NCBI GenBank assembly: GCA_946699065.1
Contig: CAMPDV010000150.1
Span: 62,001 to 126,000, forward strand
Direction of reading: 5' to 3'
Length of the DNA stretch: 64,000 bases
From: Loxodes magnus
Lineage: Eukaryota; Ciliophora; Karyorelictea; Loxodida; Loxodidae
This document shows, piece by piece, positions 51,101-64,000 of the stretch. How positions within the stretch are numbered: the first letter of the stretch is position 1; each line of letters begins with the position of its first letter. The position numbers were made by a program, and so were the translations under genes. The notes under the pieces were generated by a model that was not told where the DNA came from, searched no databases, and saw only the letters and a list, made by a program, of their open reading frames with translations.

Positions 51101-54100
51101 AATAAATGGTAATTTAAAATATTGATAAAATATATAATTATAAAAAAACATTATAAAAGAAATAAAAAAGTAAATAATAAAAATATAAATAAAATTTAAA
51201 AATTATAAAGTAAAAAAATTTATTAAAATAGTAAAATAAAATAATGCTTAAAAAGTAAAAATATAAATAATTTAAAATTTTATGAAATAAAAAAGTAAAT
51301 TCAGAAAGTAAAAAAATAAAAAATATGAATAATTTCAAAAATTTAATAGTTTTGTGATTGAATGTAAATATATAGAAATAAAAAGGATAATAATATTGTT
51401 AATTTATTAAACACTAGAGTTAAGAAAAAGCTAGAATCAAAATAAAATGGATTTTATGATAAAGAGCAAAATATTTAATTTCTATTAAATAATTTAGAAT
51501 AAAAGTTTGGCTAATAAACATGTATCATAAAAGAAAAGCATGATTTAGTTAAATATTTAAATGGTTAAAGATAGTTTAATACTGTTCAGTAATTTTTTAG
51601 GAATATGAGAGCTTTTACCAGGAATAATAAGAAACAAAAATTGAATATTATATCAAAGAATTATATACATTTATATGAAAAAGTGTAAATGTATCTTATA
51701 AATCTCTTAAAAAATTACATATAATGCTAATTAAAATAAATAATTCCTTATAATTTTGTTATGCAAAAGATATTAAGCAAATAAAATTATTTTAATGAAG
51801 AACAAAAATATTACCATATAAAAAAATAAAAGTAGCCAATCATAAATAAATCAACTAGTGAATATAATTTATTACTGATAAAAGAATAAGTTAACTATTT
51901 TATATGTCTAATAATATAACAAAAAACTAACATGAATAGAAAAGTATAAATCGGAAAAATAGAAAAGAACCTAAAATTAAATACTAATACAAAATTTATG
52001 ACTACTAAATTTTTTTATAAAGTAAGCAAAAATTTACAATAAAATTTAAATTATAATTAAAAAAATTAAAGTTAAAAAATGTATAAAAATAGTAAAAATA
52101 CAAATATTTTATAAAAAAGTAAATGCTTAAATATTTTAAATTTATGCAATAAAATTGGAAAGTTTAGAAAATAAATCGTAAAAATAACTAAAAATATTTT
52201 ATACTTTTTAGTTGAAGATTAATACATAAAAATGCGGAAGATACAATTACCGTTTTATCAAATATTAGAAAAAAGCTAACATTCAAATAAAATGAATTTT
52301 ATATTAAAAAGCAAAATATTTAATTTCTTCTAAATATTTTAGAATAAAATTTATTTTACAGAAAACATATTCTGATAAAAGTTTGGTTAATTAAACACAT
52401 TATATAAAAAATGATGTAGTTAAAAAAGTAGAATAAGAAGAAGAATATTGTAAATTAAAAATATCTAGTATTATAAAAAAAATATCTATATATATAAAAT
52501 TTTTTATCATTATTAAAAAAATAATAGCTATAAAATTTTAATTCATAATGAAAATTTAAATAACCTTAGCAAAATATAAATAAGCATAAAATTATCTAAT
52601 AAGTAAAAGTAAAATATCCAAATAACTGTATATAAAGAATAGTTTTAATAAAGAAAATACTAAATTAAAGATAATAAAGATATTATATAATTAAAAATTT
52701 TAATAAATTAAGATAATAATAATTGATTATATGGGTCTTATATTTTTAGGCTAACCACTTTTTAAGTTTAAAATTAGGTATAAGTATCAACTTCAAATCT
52801 GTTTAGTTTTTGTCTATCTTAGATCTTGATGATTTTTTTAATTGTTAGTTCTAATCTTTTATAAAAAAATATAAATGTAATAGCAAATAAAAAATTTATA
52901 TAGTTTATTTTTGCGTTATTTGTTAATGAATTTTAATAGACAAAAAAGAAGTGAAAAATTTAACTTAAAAATATAGTATACAATGTTATTTGACAAAATA
53001 TTATTATAAAACAAATTATTTTAAAAGAAGATTGTTATCTATAAAATTTTGTTTAATTTATTTAGACTAACAGAAGATAAATTTTTTCAAAGTAATTTAA
53101 TCCTAAAAAATTAGAATTATAAAGTAAAAGTAATTAAAATTGATTTAATAATTTAAATGAACAGATTAAATAAAAGTAGATATTTATAAAATTTACACTA
53201 ATAAATAAAAAAAAAGTAGCTTGTAATTTTGGATAAAAATGAATATCGATTATATATAATAAAAACATAAATTGTATATACTTTAAAAAATTATATAGTA
53301 AATAATCGATTTGAAAAAGTGTAAAATTGAATATATATCTTAAAAAAATAACTATAAGTTCATAAATAAATAATGCTTTAAAATGTTGTTATGAAAAAGA
53401 TATTAAATAAAGTAATTGAAAGACAATAATATTACCTATAAAAAATAAGCGTAGCCAATCATAAATAATTAACCAGTTTATAAAATTTATTAAGTTAAAA
53501 GTATAAAAACATAATTTTATATACATAAGAGTGTAAATAATAAAGCCAACTTAAATAGTAAATCTAAAACGAAAAAGTAGAAAATCATAAAATAAATGGT
53601 AATTAAAAATATTGATAAAATATATAATTATAAAAAAACATTATAAAGAAATAAAAAAGTAAATAATAAAAATATAAATAAAATTTAAAAAATATAAAGT
53701 AAAAAAATTTATTAAAATAGTAAAATAAAATAATGCTTAAAAAAGTAAAAATATAAATAATTTAAAATTTATGAAATAAAAAAGTAAATTCAGAAAGTAA
53801 AAAAATAAAAAATATGAATAATTTCAAAAATTTAATAGTTTGTGATTGAATGTAAATATATAGAAATAAAAAGGATAATAATATTGTTAATTTATTAAAC
53901 ACTAGAGTTAAGAAAAAGCTAGAATCAAAATAAAATGGATTTTATGATAAAGAGCAAAATATTTAATTTTCTATTAAATAATTTAGAATAAAAGTTTGGC
54001 TAATAAACATGTATCATAAAAGAAAAGCATGATTTAGTTAAATATTTAAATGGTTAAAGATAGTTTAATACTGTTCAGTAATTTTTTAGGAATATGAGAG

Positions 54101-57100
54101 CTTTTACCAGGAATAATAAGAAACAAAAATTGAATATTATATCAAAAATTATATACATTTATATGAAAAAGTGTAGATGTATCTTATAAATCTCATAAAA
54201 AATTACATAATAATGCTAATTAAAATAAATAATTCCTTATAATTTTGTTATGCAAAAGATATTAAGCAAATAAAATTATTTTAATGAAAGAACAAAAATA
54301 TTACCTATAAAAAATAAAAGTAGCCAATTCATAAATAAATCAACTAGTGAATATAATTTATTACTGATAAAAGAATAAGTTAACTATTTTATATGTCTAA
54401 TAATATAACAAAAAACTAACATGAATAGAAAAGTATAAATCGGAAAAATAGAAAAGAACCTAAAATTAAATACTAATAAAAAATTTATGACTACTAAATT
54501 TTTTATAAAGTAAGCAAAAATTTACAATAAAATTTAAATTATAATTAAAAAAATTAAAGTTAAAAAAATGTATAAAAATAGTAAAAATACAAATATTTTA
54601 TAAAAAAGTAAATGCTTAAATATTTTAAATTTATGCAATAAAATTGGAAAGTTTAGAAAATAAATCGTAAAAATAACTAAAAATATTTTATACTTTTTAG
54701 TTGAAGATTAATACATAAAAATGCGGAAGATACAATTACCGTTTTATCAAATATTAGAAAAAAGCTAACATTCAAATAAAATGAATTTTATATTAAAAAG
54801 CAAAATATTTAATTTCTTCTAAATATTTTAGAATAAAATTTATTTTTACAGAAAACATATTCTGATAAAAGTTTGGTTAATTAACACATTATATAAAAAA
54901 TGATGTAGTTAAAAAAGTAGAATAAGAAGAAGAATATTGTAAATTAAAAATATCTAGTATTATAAAAAAATATCTATATATATAAAATTTTTATCATTAT
55001 TAAAAAAATAATAGCTATAAAATTTTAATTCATAATGAAAATTTAAATAACCTTAGCAAAATATAAATAAGCATAAAATTATCTAATAAGTAAAAGTAAA
55101 AATATCCAAATAACTGTATATAAAGAATAGTTTTAATAAAGAAAATACTAAATTAAAGATAATAAAGATATTATATAATTAAAAATTTTAATAAAATTAA
55201 GATAATAATAATTGATTATATGGGTCTTATATTTTTAGGCTAACCACTTTTTAAGTTTAAAATTAGGTATAAGTATCAACTTCAAATCTGTTTAGTTTTT
55301 GTCTATCTTAGATCTTGATGATTTTTTTAATTGTTAGTTCTAATCTTTTATAAAAAAATATAAATGTAATAGCAAATAAAAAATTTATATAGTTTATTTT
55401 TGCGTTATTTGTTAATGAATTTAATAGACAAAAAAGAAGTGAAAAATTTAACTTAAAAATATAGTATACAATGTTATTTGACAAAATATTATTATAAAAC
55501 AAATTATTTTAAAAGAAGATTGTTATCTATAAAATTTTGTTTAATTTATTTAGACTAACAGAAGATAAATTTTTTCAAAGTAATTTAATCCTAAAAAATT
55601 AGAATTATAAAGTAAAAGTAATTAAAATTGATTTAATAATATAAATGAACAGATTTAAATAAAAGTAGATATTTATAAAATTTACACTAATAAATAAAAA
55701 AAAGTAGCTTGTAATTTTGGATAAAAATGAATATCGATTATATATAATAAAAAACATAAATTGTATATACTTTAAAAAATTATATAGTAAATAATCGATT
55801 TGAAAAAGTGTAAAATTGAATATATATCTTAAAAAAAATAACATATAGTTCATAAATAAATAATGCTTTAAAATGTTGTTATGAAAAAGATATTAAATAA
55901 AGTAATTGAAAGACAATAATATTACCTATAAAAAATAAGCGTAGCCAATCATAAATAATTAACCAGTTTATAAAATTTATTAAGTTAAAAGTATAAAAAC
56001 ATAATTTTATATACATAAGAGTGTAAATAATAAAGCCAACTTAAATAGTAAATCTAAAACGAAAAAGTAGAAAATCATAAAATAAATGGTAATTAAAAAT
56101 ATTGATAAAATATATAATTATAAAAAACATTATAAAGAAATAAAAAAGTAAATAATAAAAATATAAATAAAATTTAAAAATTATAAAGTAAAAAAATTTA
56201 TTAAAATAGTAAAATAAAATAATGCTTAAAAAAGTAAAAATATAAATAATTTAAAATTTATGAAATAAAAAAGTAAATTCAGAAAGTAAAAAAATAAAAA
56301 ATATGAATAATTTCAAAAATTTAATAGTTTGTGATTGAATGTAAATATATAGAAATAAAAAGGATAATAATATTGTTAATTTATTAAACACTAGAGTTAA
56401 GAAAAAGCTAGAATCAAAATAAAATGGATTTTATGATAAAGAGCAAAATATTTAATTTCTATTAAATAATTTAGAATAAAAGTTTGGCTAATAAACATGT
56501 ATCATAAAAGAAAAGCATGATTTAGTTAAATATTTAAATGGTTAAAGATAGTTTAATACTGTTCAGTAATTTTTTAGGAATATGAGAGCTTTTACCAGGA
56601 ATAATAAGAAACAAAAATTGAATATTATATCAAAAATTATATACATTTATATGAAAAAGTGTAGATGTATCTTATAAATCTCATAAAAAATTACATAATA
56701 ATGCTAATTAAAATAAATAATTCCTTATAATTTTGTTATGCAAAAGATATTAAGCAAATAAAATTATTTTAATGAAAGAACAAAAATATTACCTATAAAA
56801 AATAAAAGTAGCCAATCATAAATAAATCAACTAGTGAATATAATTTATTACTGATAAAAGAATAAGTTAACTATTTTATATGTCTAATAATATAACAAAA
56901 AACTAACATGAATAGAAAAGTATAAATCGGAAAAATAGAAAAGAACCTAAAATTAAATACTAATAAAAAATTTATGACTACTAAATTTTTTATAAAGTAA
57001 GCAAAAATTTACAATAAAATTTAAATTATAATTAAAAAAATTAAAGTTAAAAAAATGTATAAAAATAGTAAAAATACAAATATTTTATAAAAAAGTAAAT

Positions 57101-60100
57101 GCTTAAATATTTTAAATTTATGCAATAAAATTGGAAAGTTTAGAAAATAAATCGTAAAAATAACTAAAAATATTTTATACTTTTTAGTTGAAGATTAATA
57201 CATAAAAATGCGGAAGATACAATTACCGTTTTATCAAATATTAGAAAAAAGCTAACATTCAAATAAAATGAATTTTATATTAAAAAGCAAAATATTTAAT
57301 TTCTTCTAAATATTTTAGAATAAAATTTATTTTTACAGAAAACATATTCTGATAAAAGTTTGGTTAATTAACACATTATATAAAAAATGATGTAGTTAAA
57401 AAAGTAGAATAAGAAGAAGAATATTGTAAATTAAAAATATCTAGTATTATAAAAAAATATCTATATATATAAAATTTTTATCATTATTAAAAAAATAATA
57501 GCTATAAAATTTTAATTCATAATGAAAATTTAAATAACCTTAGCAAAATATAAATAAGCATAAAATTATCTAATAAGTAAAAGTAAAATATCCAAATAAC
57601 TGTATATAAAGAATAGTTTTAATAAAGAAAATACTAAATTAAAGATAATAAAGATATTATATAATTAAAAATTTTAATAAAATTAAGATAATAATAATTG
57701 ATTATATGGGTCTTATATTTTTAGGCTAACCACTTTTTAAGTTTAAAATTAGGTATAAGTATCAACTTCAAATCTGTTTAGTTTTTGTCTATCTTAGATC
57801 TTGATGATTTTTTTAATTGTTAGTTCTAATCTTTTATAAAAAAATATAAATGTAATAGCAAATAAAAAATTTATATAGTTTATTTTTGCGTTATTTGTTA
57901 ATGAATTTAATAGACAAAAAAGAAGTGAAAAATTTAACTTAAAAATATAGTATACAATGTTATTTGACAAAATATTATTATAAAACAAATTATTTTAAAA
58001 GAAGATTGTTATCTATAAAATTTTGTTTAATTTATTTAGACTAACAGAAGATAAATTTTTTCAAAGTAATTTAATCCTAAAAAATTAGAATTATAAAGTA
58101 AAAGTAATTAAAATTGATTTAATAATATAAATGAACAGATTTAAATAAAAGTAGATATTTATAAAATTTACACTAATAAATAAAAAAAAGTAGCTTGTAA
58201 TTTTGGATAAAAATGAATATCGATTATATATAATAAAAAACATAAATTGTATATACTTTAAAAAATTATATAGTAAATAATCGATTTGAAAAAGTGTAAA
58301 ATTGAATATATATCTTAAAAAAATAACATATAGTTCATAAATAAATAATGCTTTAAAATGTTGTTATGAAAAAGATATTAAATAAAGTAATTGAAAGACA
58401 ATAATATTACCTATAAAAAATAAGCGTAGCCAATCATAAATAATTAACCAGTTTATAAAATTTATTAAGTTAAAAGTATAAAAACATAATTTTATATACA
58501 TAAGAGTGTAAATAATAAAGCCAACTTAAATAGTAAATCTAAAACGAAAAAGTAGAAAATCATAAAATAAATGGTAATTAAAAATATTGATAAAATATAT
58601 AATTATAAAAAACATTATAAAGAAATAAAAAAGTAAATAATAAAAATATAAATAAAATTTAAAAATTATAAAGTAAAAAAATTTATTAAAATAGTAAAAT
58701 AAAATAATGCTTAAAAAAGTAAAAATATAAATAATTTAAAATTTATGAAATAAAAAAGTAAATTCAGAAAGTAAAAAAATAAAAAATATGAATAATTTCA
58801 AAAATTTAATAGTTTGTGATTGAATGTAAATATATAGAAATAAAAAGGATAATAATATTGTTAATTTATTAAACACTAGAGTTAAGAAAAAGCTAGAATC
58901 AAAATAAAATGGATTTTATGATAAAGAGCAAAATATTTAATTTCTATTAAATAATTTAGAATAAAAGTTTGGCTAATAAACATGTATCATAAAAGAAAAG
59001 CATGATTTAGTTAAATATTTAAATGGTTAAAGATAGTTTAATACTGTTCAGTAATTTTTTAGGAATATGAGAGCTTTTACCAGGAATAATAAGAAACAAA
59101 AATTGAATATTATATCAAAAATTATATACATTTATATGAAAAAGTGTAGATGTATCTTATAAATCTCATAAAAAATTACATAATAATGCTAATTAAAATA
59201 AATAATTCCTTATAATTTTGTTATGCAAAAGATATTAAGCAAATAAAATTATTTTAATGAAAGAACAAAAATATTACCTATAAAAAATAAAAGTAGCCAA
59301 TCATAAATAAATCAACTAGTGAATATAATTTATTACTGATAAAAGAATAAGTTAACTATTTTATATGTCTAATAATATAACAAAAAACTAACATGAATAG
59401 AAAAGTATAAATCGGAAAAATAGAAAAGAACCTAAAATTAAATACTAATAAAAAATTTATGACTACTAAATTTTTTATAAAGTAAGCAAAAATTTACAAT
59501 AAAATTTAAATTATAATTAAAAAAATTAAAGTTAAAAAAATGTATAAAAATAGTAAAAATACAAATATTTTATAAAAAAGTAAATGCTTAAATATTTTAA
59601 ATTTATGCAATAAAATTGGAAAGTTTAGAAAATAAATCGTAAAAATAACTAAAAATATTTTATACTTTTTAGTTGAAGATTAATACATAAAAATGCGGAA
59701 GATACAATTACCGTTTTATCAAATATTAGAAAAAAGCTAACATTCAAATAAAATGAATTTTATATTAAAAAGCAAAATATTTAATTTCTTCTAAATATTT
59801 TAGAATAAAATTTATTTTTACAGAAAACATATTCTGATAAAAGTTTGGTTAATTAACACATTATATAAAAAATGATGTAGTTAAAAAAAGTAGAATAAGA
59901 AGAAGAATATTGTAAATTAAAAATATCTAGTATTATAAAAAAATATCTATATATATAAAATTTTTATCATTATTAAAAAAATAATAGCTATAAAATTTTA
60001 ATTCATAATGAAAATTTAAATAACCTTAGCAAAATATAAATAAGCATAAAATTATCTAATAAGTAAAAGTAAAATATCCAAATAACTGTATATAAAGAAT

Positions 60101-63100
60101 AGTTTTAATAAAGAAAATACTAAATTAAAGATAATAAAGATATTATATAATTAAAAATTTTAATAAAATTAAGATAATAATAATTGATTATATGGGTCTT
60201 ATATTTTTAGGCTAACCACTTTTTAAGTTTAAAATTAGGTATAAGTATCAACTTCAAATCTGTTTAGTTTTTGTCTATCTTAGATCTTGATGATTTTTTT
60301 AATTGTTAGTTCTAATCTTTTATAAAAAAATATAAATGTAATAGCAAATAAAAAATTTATATAGTTTATTTTTGCGTTATTTGTTAATGAATTTAATAGA
60401 CAAAAAAGAAGTGAAAAATTTAACTTAAAAATATAGTATACAATGTTATTTGACAAAATATTATTATAAAACAAATTATTTTAAAAGAAGATTGTTATCT
60501 ATAAAATTTTGTTTAATTTATTTAGACTAACAGAAGATAAATTTTTTCAAAGTAATTTAATCCTAAAAAATTAGAATTATAAAGTAAAAGTAATTAAAAT
60601 TGATTTAATAATATAAATGAACAGATTTAAATAAAAGTAGATATTTATAAAATTTACACTAATAAATAAAAAAAAGTAGCTTGTAATTTTGGATAAAAAT
60701 GAATATCGATTATATATAATAAAAAACATAAATTGTATATACTTTAAAAAATTATATAGTAAATAATCGATTTGAAAAAGTGTAAAATTGAATATATATC
60801 TTAAAAAAATAACATATAGTTCATAAATAAATAATGCTTTAAAATGTTGTTATGAAAAAGATATTAAATAAAGTAATTGAAAGACAATAATATTACCTAT
60901 AAAAAATAAGCGTAGCCAATCATAAATAATTAACCAGTTTATAAAATTTATTAAGTTAAAAGTATAAAAACATAATTTTATATACATAAGAGTGTAAATA
61001 ATAAAGCCAACTTAAATAGTAAATCTAAAACGAAAAAGTAGAAAATCATAAAATAAATGGTAATTAAAAATATTGATAAAATATATAATTATAAAAAACA
61101 TTATAAAGAAATAAAAAAGTAAATAATAAAAATATAAATAAAATTTAAAAATTATAAAGTAAAAAAATTTATTAAAATAGTAAAATAAAATAATGCTTAA
61201 AAAAGTAAAAATATAAATAATTTAAAATTTATGAAATAAAAAAGTAAATTCAGAAAGTAAAAAAATAAAAAATATGAATAATTTCAAAAATTTAATAGTT
61301 TGTGATTGAATGTAAATATATAGAAATAAAAAGGATAATAATATTGTTAATTTATTAAACACTAGAGTTAAGAAAAAGCTAGAATCAAAATAAAATGGAT
61401 TTTATGATAAAGAGCAAAATATTTAATTTCTATTAAATAATTTAGAATAAAAGTTTGGCTAATAAACATGTATCATAAAAGAAAAGCATGATTTAGTTAA
61501 ATATTTAAATGGTTAAAGATAGTTTAATACTGTTCAGTAATTTTTTAGGAATATGAGAGCTTTTACCAGGAATAATAAGAAACAAAAATTGAATATTATA
61601 TCAAAAATTATATACATTTATATGAAAAAGTGTAGATGTATCTTATAAATCTCATAAAAAATTACATAATAATGCTAATTAAAATAAATAATTCCTTATA
61701 ATTTTGTTATGCAAAAGATATTAAGCAAATAAAATTATTTTAATGAAAGAACAAAAATATTACCTATAAAAAATAAAAGTAGCCAATCATAAATAAATCA
61801 ACTAGTGAATATAATTTATTACTGATAAAAGAATAAGTTAACTATTTTATATGTCTAATAATATAACAAAAAACTAACATGAATAGAAAAGTATAAATCG
61901 GAAAAATAGAAAAGAACCTAAAATTAAATACTAATAAAAAATTTATGACTACTAAATTTTTTATAAAGTAAGCAAAAATTTACAATAAAATTTAAATTAT
62001 AATTAAAAAAATTAAAGTTAAAAAAATGTATAAAAATAGTAAAAATACAAATATTTTATAAAAAAGTAAATGCTTAAATATTTTAAATTTATGCAATAAA
62101 ATTGGAAAGTTTAGAAAATAAATCGTAAAAATAACTAAAAATATTTTATACTTTTTAGTTGAAGATTAATACATAAAAATGCGGAAGATACAATTACCGT
62201 TTTATCAAATATTAGAAAAAAGCTAACATTCAAATAAAATGAATTTTATATTAAAAAGCAAAATATTTAATTTCTTCTAAATATTTTAGAATAAAATTTA
62301 TTTTTACAGAAAACATATTCTGATAAAAGTTTGGTTAATTAACACATTATATAAAAAATGATGTAGTTAAAAAAGTAGAATAAGAAGAAGAATATTGTAA
62401 ATTAAAAATATCTAGTATTATAAAAAAATATCTATATATATAAAATTTTTATCATTATTAAAAAAATAATAGCTATAAAATTTTAATTCATAATGAAAAT
62501 TTAAATAACCTTAGCAAAATATAAATAAGCATAAAATTATCTAATAAGTAAAAGTAAAATATCCAAATAACTGTATATAAAGAATAGTTTTAATAAAGAA
62601 AATACTAAATTAAAGATAATAAAGATATTATATAATTAAAAATTTTAATAAAATTAAGATAATAATAATTGATTATATGGGTCTTATATTTTTAGGCTAA
62701 CCACTTTTTAAGTTTAAAATTAGGTATAAGTATCAACTTCAAATCTGTTTAGTTTTTGTCTATCTTAGATCTTGATGATTTTTTTAATTGTTAGTTCTAA
62801 TCTTTTACAAAAAAATATAAATGTAATAGCAAATAAAAAATTTATATAGTTTATTTTTGCGTTATTTGTTAATGAATTTAATAGACAAAAAAGAAGTGAA
62901 AAATTTAACTTAAAAATATAGTATACAATGTTATTTGACAAAATATTATTATAAAACAAATTATTTTAAAAGAAGATTGTTATCTATAAAATTTTGTTTA
63001 ATTTATTTAGACTAACAGAAGATAAATTTTTTCAAAGTAATTTAATCCTAAAAAATTAGAATTATAAAGTAAAAGTAATTAAAATTGATTTAATAATATA

Positions 63101-64000
63101 AATGAACAGATTTAAATAAAAGTAGATATTTATAAAATTTACACTAATAAATAAAAAAAAGTAGCTTGTAATTTTGGATAAAAATGAATATCGATTATAT
63201 ATAATAAAAAACATAAATTGTATATACTTTAAAAAATTATATAGTAAATAATCGATTTGAAAAAGTGTAAAATTGAATATATATCTTAAAAAAATAACAT
63301 ATAGTTCATAAATAAATAATGCTTTAAAATGTTGTTATGAAAAAGATATTAAATAAAGTAATTGAAAGACAATAATATTACCTATAAAAAATAAGCGTAG
63401 CCAATCATAAATAATTAACCAGTTTATAAAATTTATTAAGTTAAAAGTATAAAAACATAATTTTATATACATAAGAGTGTAAATAATAAAGCCAACTTAA
63501 ATAGTAAATCTAAAACGAAAAAGTAGAAAATCATAAAATAAATGGTAATTAAAAATATTGATAAAATATATAATTATAAAAAACATTATAAAGAAATAAA
63601 AAAGTAAATAATAAAAATATAAATAAAATTTAAAAATTATAAAGTAAAAAAATTTATTAAAATAGTAAAATAAAATAATGCTTAAAAAAGTAAAAATATA
63701 AATAATTTAAAATTTATGAAATAAAAAAGTAAATTCAGAAAGTAAAAAAATAAAAAATATGAATAATTTCAAAAATTTAATAGTTTGTGATTGAATGTAA
63801 ATATATAGAAATAAAAAGGATAATAATATTGTTAATTTATTAAACACTAGAGTTAAGAAAAAGCTAGAATCAAAATAAAATGGATTTTATGATAAAGAGC
63901 AAAATATTTAATTTCTATTAAATAATTTAGAATAAAAGTTTGGCTAATAAACATGTATCATAAAAGAAAAGCATGATTTAGTTAAATATTTAAATGGTTA

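Larger units (their letters stand above)
30806..64000. repeat. 2485-bp tandem array, 13 full units plus a partial one
   Basis: The landmark TTTACACTAATAAATA begins units at 30811, 33301, 35786, 38271, 40756, 43241, 45725, 48207, 50701, 53192, 55681, 58167, 60653 and 63138. Unit lengths are 2482-2494, most exactly 2485. The array runs off the right end, so its true size is larger. Apart from unit 1 and the stretch at 46.2-54.4 kb, units differ by only a few bases. Each unit consists of half A (about 30868-31680 in unit 1), a related half B (about 31735-32550) and a unique segment C (about 32550-33300). No tRNA, rRNA or transposase is recognisable. The unit resembles a macrosatellite or an amplified intergenic or genic segment. 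Confidence 0.97.

Noticed and set aside
51138-51338. 66-codon hydrophobic open frame inside the macrosatellite
   Set aside because: It occurs only in one unit and is created by one-base indels in the stretch that appears unpolished.
55605-55853. 82-codon open frame at a unit junction
   Set aside because: It is present only where an extra A in one run changes the frame. The same sequence in other units is closed, so it is incidental.

Overview
The window is about 80% A+T nuclear DNA that reads as a ciliate. The one gene that can be assigned firmly (25823-29655, +) is full of in-frame TAA and TAG codons, read as Gln. It also carries about eleven in-frame TGA codons. Those in the N-terminal lectin-like domain fall at the conserved Trp positions of the fold, and only one ordinary TGG codon is present. 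This points to a code with TAA/TAG = Gln and TGA = Trp plus termination, as known in karyorelict ciliates (NCBI table 27) and, with all three codons ambiguous, in Condylostoma (table 28). It does not fit a Tetrahymena or Paramecium code, where TGA only terminates. Under such a code stop-free frames are not evidence of coding, so every other gene call here is low confidence and frame choice is often ambiguous. No bacterial features, tRNAs, rRNAs or CRISPR arrays were seen.

Layout. 1-2162: A+T-rich, no supported gene. 2163-3160: a more G+C-rich patch that may be coding. 3576-3716: a short coding-like segment that abuts, in frame, a 10.6-kb satellite of about 105 copies of a 101-bp unit (3717-14316). 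14690-15180: a compact G+C-richer island with two diverged direct repeats, six 19-bp iterated repeats, a small hairpin and a T tract. It looks like the terminus or remnant of a mobile element. 15.2-25.1 kb: A+T-rich DNA with several coding-like stretches on both strands, probably spliced genes that cannot be resolved by eye. 25086-25707: a probable small gene, then an 11-bp minisatellite. 25823-29655: a large secreted/membrane protein with signal peptide, LamG/ConA-like domain, long furin-like Cys-rich region and a multi-pass membrane C-terminal part. 30040-30690: a possible minus-strand gene with a Myb/SANT-like motif. 30806-64000: a tandem array of a 2485-bp unit, 13 full copies and a partial one running off the right end.

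The two satellites make up two thirds of the window. The large unit is itself an old dimer of two about 850-bp halves plus a unique segment. Copies lying at 46.2-54.4 kb carry dense one-base homopolymer indels that the other copies lack, which looks like an unpolished assembly stretch. The most interesting items are the triple codon reassignment in the large gene, the in-frame junction between the 101-bp satellite and a coding-like segment, and the iteron-bearing island at 14.7-15.2 kb.
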